Assembly (NCBI GenBank): GCA_023441145.1 | Contig: JAEZQN010000086.1 | Location: 1-5,311 of the forward strand | DNA from: Bacillota bacterium | GTDB lineage: Bacteria > Bacillota > Clostridia > Lachnospirales > Lachnospiraceae | DNA length: 5,311 nucleotides | Direction: 5' to 3' | Notes under the pieces: model-generated | Told to the model about the DNA's origin: nothing | The model's input: the letters and a program-made list of their open reading frames with translations, nothing else | Databases searched by the model: none | Made by a program: the position numbers and the translations under genes | Part shown: piece after piece, positions 1 through 5,311 of the stretch | Position numbering within the stretch: position 1 is the stretch's first letter | Layout of the letters: every line of letters begins with the position of its first letter

Positions 1-450
1 ACTAAGGACAAGTTAATCTTTGATTTATACAGTGGTACAGGAACTATTGCTCAGGTCTTAGCTCCAGTTGCAAAAAAAGTTATTGGTGTGGAGATTGTAG
101 AGGAAGCAGTAGAGGCAGCCAAAGAGAATGCCAAATTAAATGGTCTTACAAACTGTGAGTTCATCGCAGGAGATGTGCTTAAGATGCTAGATACCATTGA
201 GGAGAGACCAGATCTAATTGTTCTAGATCCACCTCGAGATGGCATTCATCCAAAAGCATTAAGTAAGATTATTGATTACGGGGTAGACCATATGGTATAC
301 ATTAGTTGTAAGCCAACCAGTCTAGCTAGAGATTTGATTATTCTACAGGAGAGAGGCTACAAGGTAGAAAAAGTCTGTGCAGTAGATATGTTCCCGATGA
401 CAAACCATGTAGAGGTTGTATGTTGCCTATCACGGAGAAATGATATGTAA
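1..450 (+). CDS. rlmD: 23S rRNA (uracil-5-)-methyltransferase, RlmD/RumA family, C-terminal part (5' end outside window)
   Basis: This is the catalytic C-terminal domain of a SAM-dependent enzyme that methylates C5 of a uridine in 23S rRNA in the cytosol. The frame is open from base 1, so the gene is cut by the window edge; 149 residues are visible. SAM-binding motif I reads DLYSGTGTI (from base 22) and motif IV reads VLDPPRDGIHP (DPP at 226). The nucleophile loop reads YISCKPTSLARD, with Cys at 307-309. The closing motif DMFPMTNHVE ends with the conserved Glu at 412-414, equivalent to the general base of E. coli RumA. The C-terminus after HVEVVCCLSR is of normal length, so the visible part looks functional. 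The N-terminal TRAM and iron-sulfur region is not visible. Firmicute RlmD and RlmCD paralogues cannot be told apart from this half, so target uridine(s) are uncertain. The copied tail just downstream is described separately. Confidence 0.93.
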   Translation, partial: TKDKLIFDLYSGTGTIAQVLAPVAKKVIGVEIVEEAVEAAKENAKLNGLTNCEFIAGDVLKMLDTIEERPDLIVLDPPRDGIHPKALSKIIDYGVDHMVYISCKPTSLARDLIILQERGYKVEKVCAVDMFPMTNHVEVVCCLSRRNDM

Positions 451-501
451 CTCCAACACACTATTCACGTGGAGACCGTCTGCCTGCTGTCAAAGAGATA
501 A
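451..501 (+). pseudogene. Remnant: second, diverged copy of an rlmD/rumA C-terminal tail
   Basis: The bases after the rlmD stop translate in the same frame to LQHTIHVETVCLLSKR followed by TAA (499-501). This repeats the end of the gene just before it, HVEVVCCLSRRNDM: His-Val-Glu, Val-Cys, Leu-Ser and Arg align over 11 codons. By eye only about 20 of 33 bases match, and most codons differ at the third position. It is therefore not a recent tandem duplication but the tail of a homologous gene from another source. Bases 466-498 are about 58% G+C, clearly richer than the flanks. It has no start codon or ribosome binding site of its own and cannot be a gene. The best reading is a footprint of an element or recombination event that swapped the 3' end of rlmD and left the other tail behind. 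That origin is inference; the repeat is visible directly. Confidence 0.72.
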
Positions 502-514
502 ATTTGAAGTAGAC

Positions 515-520
515 GAGGTG
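515..520 (+). promoter_or_regulatory. Ribosome binding site deciding the nucleotidyltransferase start
   Basis: GAGGTG lies six bases before a GTG codon at 527. This makes 527 a better start than the upstream TTG at 416, which lies inside rlmD, or the ATG at 548, which has only a poor Shine-Dalgarno at the right distance. Confidence 0.5.
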
Positions 521-526
521 ATTGAA

Positions 527-1186
527 GTGATAGAAATTACTACTTGGATGAATAAGTTTATACAGACGTTAAATGAAAACTTTGGAGAACGTGTATGGTT
601 TGTTGGTTTACAGGGAAGTTATGGCCGTGGTGAAGCGACAGGAACAAGTGATATTGATATTGTCGTAATACTTGATGAATTGTCTGCTTTGGATATTCAA
701 GCCTACAATACGATGTTAGACACCTTATCACACAGGGAACTGATTTGTGGCTTTCTTTCTGGGAAAAAAGAAATTTTGAATTGGGAGCCTTCGGACCTTT
801 TTCAGTTTTATTATGATACAAAGCCGATAAAGGGAAGCCTTGATGAATTGCTGTTGATGCTTGATGAGACGGCTATTAATAGAGCAATAAAAATTGGTGC
901 ATGTAATATCTTTCATGGTTGTGTGCATAATATGTTGTACGAAAAGAGTGAAGATATTCTAAGAGGATTATATAAATCTGCTTCTTTTGTAGTACAGGCA
1001 ATCTGCTTTAAGCAAACAGGAAACTATATTAGCCATCAAAAAGATTTGCTTGAAATAGTTTCTCCAGACGAGAGAGCTATCGTTGATACTTTTTTAGGTT
1101 TAAAAAATGGTGGAATGATTGATTTTAATAAAATGTCGGAAATATTGTTTTCCTGGTCTAAGAACTGGATTGATAAAACAGAATAG
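527..1186 (+). CDS. Nucleotidyltransferase-domain protein (aminoglycoside/lincosamide adenylyltransferase-like fold)
   Basis: The product is about 219 residues with the GTG start at 527; the ATG at 548 would give 212. The N-terminal third carries the polymerase-beta-type nucleotidyltransferase signature GSYGRGEATGTSDIDIVVIL. Gly30-Ser31 would bind the nucleotide, and Asp42 and Asp44 are the paired metal-binding carboxylates. The stretch NWEPSDLFQFYYDTKPIKGSLDEL matches the part of such proteins that supplies the third acidic residue and the strand leading to the small-molecule pocket. The C-terminal half (about 110-219) is predicted helical and resembles the HEPN-like helical bundle that follows the catalytic domain in antibiotic nucleotidyltransferases. 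Such enzymes move AMP from ATP to a hydroxyl of a small molecule or to a protein. There is no signal peptide or membrane segment, so it is probably cytosolic. It stands alone: no partner HEPN gene is adjacent, which argues against a two-gene MNT/HEPN toxin-antitoxin. The substrate cannot be read from sequence, and resistance is only a possibility. Confidence 0.82.
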   Translation: MIEITTWMNKFIQTLNENFGERVWFVGLQGSYGRGEATGTSDIDIVVILDELSALDIQAYNTMLDTLSHRELICGFLSGKKEILNWEPSDLFQFYYDTKPIKGSLDELLLMLDETAINRAIKIGACNIFHGCVHNMLYEKSEDILRGLYKSASFVVQAICFKQTGNYISHQKDLLEIVSPDERAIVDTFLGLKNGGMIDFNKMSEILFSWSKNWIDKTE

Positions 1187-1222
1187 AATATACACATAAA
1201 TTCCAATTTGTAGATTTACTAC

Positions 1223-1248
1223 CGCACTCAGTGATGGGTGCGTTTTTT
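1223..1248 (+). terminator. Rho-independent terminator after the nucleotidyltransferase gene
   Basis: An eight-pair stem (1223-1230 with 1235-1242, one G-U pair) closes a GTGA loop of the stable GNRA type. It is followed directly by six T residues (1243-1248). It lies 36 bases after the nucleotidyltransferase stop and separates that gene from the amidohydrolase. Confidence 0.88.
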
Positions 1249-1287
1249 AAAATCATATTAGAATTTGTAAATTATAGTATATATATG

Positions 1288-1316
1288 TTGGTTATATAGT
1301 AAAATTAATATAAAAT
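1288..1316 (+). promoter_or_regulatory. Candidate sigma-A promoter of the amidohydrolase gene
   Basis: TTGGTT (1288-1293) and TAAAAT (1311-1316) are 17 bases apart. The -10 element matches five of six consensus positions and the -35 only three of six. The site lies after a terminator and 40 bases before the start codon, where a promoter is expected. The region is so A+T-rich that chance matches are common. Confidence 0.4.
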
Positions 1317-1344
1317 TACTTATAGAGGCAACTTGCTTCAAAAT

Positions 1345-1350
1345 AGGAGG
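1345..1350 (+). promoter_or_regulatory. Ribosome binding site of the amidohydrolase gene
   Basis: A perfect AGGAGG lies six bases before the ATG at 1357. It fixes that start rather than the in-frame TTG at 1333, which lies upstream of this site. Confidence 0.85.
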
Positions 1351-1356
1351 GTGAAT

Positions 1357-2838
1357 ATGGATAGGGAAAAGAGTATATATAAGAAGAACACTTTGGAATG
1401 CAATAGGGAATCCGAGGTATTGGCGTTAACTGGTGTAAATATAGTGGATGTACTGAATAAAACAGTTCATGAGGACAGTACTATTATTTGTCGTGAAGGA
1501 AAGATAAGTGAAATAGCTTCCTCTTTGACAGTGTCCGTTCCAGAAAATGCAACGATCAAAAACCTAACAGGAAGGTATGTCATTCCAGGATTAATTGATG
1601 CTCATGTACATCTAGCTCATCCGGGAGTGGACGATTATGGCAGGTTTAGTACAGAATCCATAAAAAAGAAGTACCTACGACATTCCTATCTAACATTAAA
1701 ATCTGGCGTTACAACAATAAGAAATATGCCAGGTTCTTGCGGTTACCGGATATTAAAGTTCAGAGATCAAGTGAATCAAGGGAAATACAATGGCCCCCGC
1801 ATATTTGCAAGTGGTCCAGCATTGGCTGCACCTTACGGTTATTTTAGCTTGAAGCGGTTTATTCCGGCTCCGTCAGCCTTAATCCCAATTATAAGTGTTA
1901 TATTTGGCGCTCAGGGATTATCGATTGATGTAGATAGTCCACAGGAAGTACCAGGAATTATTAAAAAGTTAAAAATAGCCGGCGTGGATTTTATAAAGAC
2001 AACTACTCCTGGAAATAGTATATCTTTAATGGGGGACAATCCTGAGAGTCGGGAGTACTACATAAAAAACAAAGTGAATCCTCGTTTGCTTGATGCAAGT
2101 ATGAAACCAGAGGTTCTAGAGGCCATAGTAAAATACGCTCATGAGGAGGGATTGAAAGTATCTGCTCATTCCGTCTGTCTACCTGCAGATATTAAATTAG
2201 CGGTGGAAGCCGGGGTGGATAGTATTGAACATACACCTCTTGGGTTATTAGACGACGAAACCTTCAAGATTATGAATGAAAAAGGAGTTTACTGGGTCCC
2301 TACAGGATATTGTTTTTATCATTGGGTGGACTTAATTGACAACCCTGAGTTGTTTGATAGCGAAGAAGTAAAAGAGGCTATCCCAGAACCATACCACTCC
2401 TTGGGCAAAAAGGCCTTAGAAAAAGCAAGAGAGGCTATAAAAGCTGAAATAGATCCTACTTGGACGAGTTTCTACAAAGAAATGCCCAATTTTAAGTGCA
2501 GGTATTTTCCGATAAATTTAGAAAATGCGATAAATAACGGAGTGAAAATAGTAGCAGGAGTTGACGCTGGCATGGGAGGTGCTGGATACGTACCTCACGG
2601 TTTCCTTTATAAAGAACTTGAGTTATTTGTCGAACATGGAATGGATGAATATGAAGCTCTTCGTACGGCTACCATAAATGCAGCAGAACTTTTGGCAGCA
2701 GAAGATGAGATTGGAAGTATTGACTGTGGTAAATATGCTGACCTAGTTATATTAAAAGAAAATCCCTTAGAAAATATATCAAATATACGCCAGATTGAAT
2801 TGGTAATTAAGGACGGAAAAACAGTATATGAGAAGTAA
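1357..2838 (+). CDS. Metal-dependent amidohydrolase (imidazolonepropionase / Xaa-Pro dipeptidase-like branch)
   Basis: This 493-residue enzyme of the amidohydrolase superfamily should use bound divalent metal to hydrolyse a C-N bond in a cytosolic small molecule. The N-terminal sandwich strands are at about 20-75, ending in the YVIPGLIDAHVHL motif. Visible metal ligands are His83 and His85 (HxH), Lys214 in DFIKTTT (the position of the carboxylated bridging lysine), His271 in SAHS, His292 in IEHT, and Asp403 in AGVDAG. This set is that of binuclear-centre members such as prolidase-type and arginine-carboxypeptidase-type enzymes. The C-terminus GSIDCGKYADLVIL with VIKDGKTVYE closes the sandwich domain, so the gene is complete and looks active. 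There is no signal peptide. A hydrophobic proline-rich insert at about 165-185 (FIPAPSALIPIISVIFGAQG) probably helps to shape the substrate pocket. It has its own promoter and ribosome binding site and no catabolic partner genes, so the substrate is unknown; annotation as imidazolonepropionase would be unsafe without hut neighbours. Confidence 0.9.
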   Translation: MDREKSIYKKNTLECNRESEVLALTGVNIVDVLNKTVHEDSTIICREGKISEIASSLTVSVPENATIKNLTGRYVIPGLIDAHVHLAHPGVDDYGRFSTESIKKKYLRHSYLTLKSGVTTIRNMPGSCGYRILKFRDQVNQGKYNGPRIFASGPALAAPYGYFSLKRFIPAPSALIPIISVIFGAQGLSIDVDSPQEVPGIIKKLKIAGVDFIKTTTPGNSISLMGDNPESREYYIKNKVNPRLLDASMKPEVLEAIVKYAHEEGLKVSAHSVCLPADIKLAVEAGVDSIEHTPLGLLDDETFKIMNEKGVYWVPTGYCFYHWVDLIDNPELFDSEEVKEAIPEPYHSLGKKALEKAREAIKAEIDPTWTSFYKEMPNFKCRYFPINLENAINNGVKIVAGVDAGMGGAGYVPHGFLYKELELFVEHGMDEYEALRTATINAAELLAAEDEIGSIDCGKYADLVILKENPLENISNIRQIELVIKDGKTVYEK

Positions 2839-2860
2839 TAAAATAATGGAAAGCAAAATT

Positions 2861-2913
2861 TTTAATATGTCATACTGTTGTCATATTAAAGGTGATATAC
2901 TTATCATATTAAA
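2861..2913 (+). repeat. Inverted and direct repeats TTTAATATG / TCATATTAAA
   Basis: A perfect nine-base inverted repeat (2861-2869 with 2882-2890) surrounds a 12-base loop. The right arm, as TCATATTAAA, is repeated directly at 2904-2913, one 23-base step further on. There is no T tract after the hairpin, so it is at best a weak terminator for the amidohydrolase. The spacing and overlap with a possible promoter suit an operator for a regulator, but that is inference from a very A+T-rich region. Confidence 0.45.
2878..2907 (+). promoter_or_regulatory. Candidate promoter of the effector-binding protein gene
   Basis: TTGTCA (2878-2883) and TATCAT (2902-2907) each match five of six consensus bases and are 18 apart. 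Both overlap the repeated TCATATTAAA elements. This would leave an untranslated leader of roughly 100 bases before the ATG at 3020, in which I recognise no riboswitch. Confidence 0.35.
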
Positions 2914-3019
2914 ATATTGAAATTGGAACTGTGTCAGTAAAGATAACTTGGTAGCATAGTGAAAATCCGGGTTCATTTACACACTGGGAAGAACAAAATT
3001 GAAGGGAGAATATTAAAAT

Positions 3020-3487
3020 ATGAATTGTAAGTTGGTATTTCTTAAGGAACAGAAGTATATGGGGATTGCAACAAAGATATTTTTCAATGAGCATGATGAA
3101 ATTGACTTCAGCAAATTACATTTAGATGTTATTAATTCTGATATTAAAAATCGCGATTTTAATGAAAGATTTATGGCTATGGATTCTGATTTCCAACCTG
3201 ACAGCTTTACCTATACTCCATTAGTGCCAGTAACATCATATGAGGGCAATAAGTATTACAGATTTACGAGAACAGAAGGTGAGTATTACTTCTTTGAGGT
3301 AAATGTTAAAGAGCTTGGGCCGAAGTGGTTTGAAGAATGCGATAAATTTATTAAGAAAAACAATCTGAAAATGGATAGGCAATATGATATAGAATACTAC
3401 GCTGAGGACTATATCAGTAAAGCAAAACTTAAAGACCCTAGTCTTCAGAATCATACTATCAATATAATTTTCAAAAAGCTAGATTAA
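3020..3487 (+). CDS. Stand-alone GyrI-like / AraC-type effector-binding domain protein
   Basis: The product is a 155-residue soluble protein that looks like the ligand-binding half of an AraC-family regulator without any DNA-binding domain. The order is a first strand-rich repeat (about 1-75, including SYTPLVP-like FTYTPLVPVTSYEG) and a second repeat beginning GEYYFFEVNVKELGPKWFEE. The latter is the family's pattern of a strand followed by a helix. It then has YDIEYYAEDY, where Glu125 sits at the position of the acidic residue that contacts cationic ligands in Rob/BmrR/GyrI-type domains. The ATG at 3020 is preceded by AAGGGAG (3002-3008), 11 bases away, slightly long but acceptable. A TAA in frame just upstream (3014-3016) rules out fusion to an upstream domain. 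Known roles of such free domains include ligand sequestration, gyrase inhibition or small-molecule binding and hydrolysis; none can be chosen here. A GyrI-containing AraC gene follows 153 bases downstream, so they may share a ligand. Confidence 0.78.
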   Translation: MNCKLVFLKEQKYMGIATKIFFNEHDEIDFSKLHLDVINSDIKNRDFNERFMAMDSDFQPDSFTYTPLVPVTSYEGNKYYRFTRTEGEYYFFEVNVKELGPKWFEECDKFIKKNNLKMDRQYDIEYYAEDYISKAKLKDPSLQNHTINIIFKKLD

Positions 3488-3640
3488 ATACTTCGTGTAT
3501 GTTAGAATTCATGTGAAAAAGTGCTGCCATAGAGCAAAATAGCAAGGTAACAGAACCGTGTACATAATCGGCAAGCCTACAACTGGTTTGAGTAATTGTA
3601 ACATGATTTATATTTATGCCCACATGAAAAGAGGAAGAAC

Positions 3641-4129
3641 ATGAATTCTTATATCAAACTTATGAATCAGGTAATTGAGTATATTGAGGAAAATATAAAT
3701 GAATCTTTGACAGTGCAAGCAATATCGAAAGAGTTCCATATGTCCGAGTTTCATTTCAGCAGAATTTTTAAAATCTTAGCTGGTTACAGCATCAAACAAT
3801 ATATACAAGGGCGAAAGTTGACATTAGTTGCAGAAAAGCTTAAAAATACAGACTGTACAATAACAATGGCAGCAATGGACTGTGGTTATCAGAGTTCAGA
3901 GGTATTTAGTAGGGCATTTAGAAAGCAGTTTGGTATTTCACCTTCCACCTATCGAAATGGTGATGTGGAGATTAATCCGGTGGCAAAGATTAATGTTGTC
4001 ATAAGGGATTTTTCAAACATAAAAGGCTCCTTGACCTTGAAAAATTCATTTCTGTATTTGGAGAACAAAGACCTATATGGGATCGCTGTAGAAGTCAATG
4101 AAAATAGTTCTGATTTTGAGCAAGTTTAA
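3641..4129 (+). CDS. AraC-family DNA-binding protein, truncated by an in-frame stop
   Basis: The ATG at 3641 follows GAGG (3631-3634) by six bases. Residues 1-105 form a complete AraC/XylS DNA-binding domain. The first helix-turn-helix is at about 24-43 (LTVQAISKEFHMSEFHFSRIF). The second is at about 73-94 (ITMAAMDCGYQSSEVFSRAF), followed by the signature KQFGISPSTYR. Residues from about 120 begin a GyrI-like effector domain (IRDFSNIKG, LYGIAVEVN), but translation stops after 162 residues at TAA 4127-4129. The same frame then stays open to 4501 and encodes the rest of the domain. A full-length relative would have about 286 residues. The truncated product keeps everything needed for DNA binding and would resemble a single-domain MarA/SoxS-type activator with no ligand control, if it is stable. 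It could equally be a dead regulator. It would normally control nearby or its own genes in response to a small molecule. Confidence 0.8.
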   Translation: MNSYIKLMNQVIEYIEENINESLTVQAISKEFHMSEFHFSRIFKILAGYSIKQYIQGRKLTLVAEKLKNTDCTITMAAMDCGYQSSEVFSRAFRKQFGISPSTYRNGDVEINPVAKINVVIRDFSNIKGSLTLKNSFLYLENKDLYGIAVEVNENSSDFEQV

Positions 4130-4501
4130 TATTTCACAGGAAGCAGTTTTATCCAAAGATATTCGAAATCTCTTAAAGAAGATAAATGTTATAGTATTGT
4201 GAGTTGCCATGGCAATGAAAGTGGCAAATACTCTGTGTTTTTTGGCGGTGCTATATCTGAGGAAGATAGGGATAAACGGTTAGTGGTTTACAAGCATTTA
4301 GAGGGCTGGTATGCATGTTTTCATTATTATGGAGAGATGTTAGAAATTAGAACTACTTTTGTTGAGGATCTATATCGTTGGATTATATTAAAGGAAATAG
4401 AACTTAGAACTAGTGAAATAGGTATGTTAGATATCTATAATCTAAACGATTTGAAAGAGGTTAATATTTTAGTCCCAATAAAAGCTCCAGTAAATACATA
4501 A
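4130..4501 (+). pseudogene. Severed GyrI-like effector-binding half of the AraC-family regulator
   Basis: This continues in exactly the frame of the gene starting at 3641, directly after TAA 4127-4129. It reads YFTGSSFIQRYSKSL and onward to a natural stop at 4499-4501. RLVVYKHLEGWYACFHYYGE and the helix FVEDLYRWIILKE are the second repeat of a GyrI-like domain. The closing MLDIYN and NILVPIKAP match the family's usual (E/D)xY and (V/I)xxPI(K) ending, so the domain is otherwise intact. One base change, for example CAA to TAA, would explain the break; no frameshift is needed. The only in-frame start of use is a GTG at 4199 with no Shine-Dalgarno before it, so separate translation is unlikely. 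A sequencing error at one base is the main alternative. Confidence 0.8.
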
Positions 4502-4530
4502 AAAACGTCATGCAAGATAAGAATTCTTAG

Positions 4531-4585
4531 GCTATAATCCAGGTAACATTTAAGAAGAAATATGTTATCTGGATTATAGCTTTTT
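4531..4585 (+). terminator. Long hairpin rho-independent terminator
   Basis: The stem pairs 4531-4549 with 4562-4580: 19 pairs with a single G-U, around a 12-base loop TTAAGAAGAAAT. TTTTT follows at 4581-4585. It lies 29 bases after the AraC gene stop and about 60 before the dehydrogenase start, so it ends the regulator transcript. No gene reads into it from the other side within the window, although the near-perfect stem could also form on the opposite strand. Confidence 0.9.
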
Positions 4586-4645
4586 CTATACAAATTACAA
4601 GATGCAGGTAGGACATTTTTCTTCAAGTTTATAGGAGGATGTAAG

Positions 4646-5311
4646 ATGTATAATTTAAAAGGTAAGGTTGTTGTAAAGGTGCCAGTCGAGGAATTGGAAA
4701 AGGTGTGGCCTTAGAATTAGGGAAAAGTGGGGCTACTATTTATGTAACAGGAAGAACGGAAAGTACAGAAGGGCTTCCTGATTTTTTGAAGAATACTACC
4801 ATACAAGAAACAGCAAGTGAGGTAAATAGATTAGGAGGAATTGGTATATTGGTAAATAATGCTTGGGCAGCTGCTAGTCACATCATGAATGGATATTTTT
4901 TTCAGACACCATTTTGGGAACAGCCAATGTCATTGTATGATGATCTTCAGATGGTGGGATTGCGTTCTAATTATCTAGCAAGTCATTATGCTTCTCAAAT
5001 GATGGTAATACAACATAGTGGTTTAATCGTAAAAATATCCTATATTAGTGCTGAAAAGTATTGGTTAAACGTTGCAAATGGTTTGTTCAAGGCAGCAACG
5101 AATAAATTTACTTGTGATGCTGCTTATGAACTAAAAAACTATGGGGTAAAGATGTTTTCAATCTATCCAGGTAATGTTTTAACAGAGGGAATGTCTGAAC
5201 TGGCCAAATATGATTCCTCTCTTTGTCTAGAAGAAATGGAAACTCCACAGTTTGTTGGACGTTGCATTGCGGCTTTGGAACAGGATGATAATTCCATTGA
5301 GGAAAGTGGAA
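4646..5311 (+). pseudogene. Degraded short-chain dehydrogenase/reductase (DHRS1-like), 3' end outside window
   Basis: An intact AGGAGG (4633-4638) and ATG (4646) open with MYNLKGKVVV, a normal start for this family. The frame then shifts: GASRGIG of the NAD(P)-binding loop is read from 4678 in another frame, which needs a net loss of one base (or four) just before it. The ATG frame stops at TAG after 22 codons. The shifted frame is open to the window end and encodes a Rossmann-fold oxidoreductase: VTGRTES, then LVNNAW, PFWEQP, the catalytic-Ser strand KIS (Ser at 5038-5040) and SIYPGNVLTEGM. Compared with DHRS1-type SDRs, two further lesions are visible. RLGG runs straight into ILVNNA (about 4834-4851), so around 35 residues with the cofactor-contacting Asp are missing. 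The catalytic YxxxK motif reads NGLFK, with Asn (AAT, 5077-5079) for Tyr, 13 residues after Ser. It cannot be an active reductase. Confidence 0.85.

Noticed and set aside
416..526. Longer form of the nucleotidyltransferase starting with TTG at 416 inside rlmD
   Set aside because: It would begin inside the rlmD end and add residues read from the duplicated rlmD tail in another frame; a well-spaced GAGGTG precedes GTG 527 instead.
558..928. Open reading frames on the - strand opposite the nucleotidyltransferase gene
   Set aside because: They lie wholly antisense to a gene with clear catalytic motifs and show no recognisable protein character.
2914..3019. Possible riboswitch or structured leader before the effector-binding gene
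   Set aside because: I could find no long complementary arms, known aptamer core or U-tailed hairpin in these bases.
2909..3094. Short - strand reading frame across the start of the effector-binding gene
   Set aside because: It has no recognisable family motif and overlaps the start and leader of a well-supported + strand gene; A+T-rich chance frame.
3236..3454. - strand reading frame with hydrophobic residues opposite the effector-binding gene
   Set aside because: Its apparent membrane-like character is the complement of a charged, Lys/Glu-rich coding sequence.
3543..3644. Open run of 33 codons in the gap before the AraC gene (QGNRTVYIIGKP...)
   Set aside because: It has no start codon with a ribosome binding site, opens directly after a TAG and matches nothing I recognise; it may be a remnant but cannot be supported.
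4199..4501. Independent small gene starting at GTG 4199
   Set aside because: It has no Shine-Dalgarno and is in frame with the AraC gene upstream, completing its effector domain, so it is the broken second half of that gene.
4531..4580. Long hairpin as a miniature inverted-repeat transposon
   Set aside because: The arms are only 19 bases with a 12-base loop and run into TTTTT after a gene end, which fits a terminator; no target-site duplication is visible.

Overview
The window is an A+T-rich stretch with strong AGGAGG-type ribosome binding sites, U-tailed hairpin terminators and proteins typical of low-GC Firmicutes. It most resembles a Clostridium or Lachnospiraceae chromosome; this is inference from style and protein character, not a database match. 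All supported genes are on the + strand.

Bases 1-450 are the 3' end of a housekeeping 23S rRNA (uracil-5-)-methyltransferase (RlmD/RumA family). Directly after its stop, in the same frame, lies a second, diverged and more GC-rich copy of the last residues of such a protein (to 501). This looks like a scar from an old insertion or recombination at the 3' end of the gene. A stand-alone nucleotidyltransferase of the aminoglycoside-adenylyltransferase-like fold follows (527-1186), closed by a clear terminator.

Bases 1357-2838 encode an intact metal-dependent amidohydrolase with all expected ligands and its own candidate promoter and ribosome binding site. After a repeat-rich A+T spacer comes a small stand-alone effector-binding (GyrI-like) protein (3020-3487). 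Then follows an AraC-type regulator whose coding frame is cut by one in-frame TAA between its DNA-binding half (3641-4129) and its own GyrI-like half (4130-4501). A long hairpin terminator closes this part.

The window ends inside a decayed short-chain dehydrogenase (4646 onward). It has a frameshift before the glycine-rich motif, an in-frame loss of roughly 35 residues, and Asn in place of the catalytic Tyr.

Overall this is an accessory gene patch downstream of a conserved rRNA methyltransferase gene, made of single-gene transcription units and partly in decay. I see no CRISPR array, transposase, integrase, tRNA or rRNA, and no convincing new multi-gene system. The most informative signals are the duplicated rlmD tail, the split AraC regulator beside a free effector domain, and the stepwise-degraded dehydrogenase.
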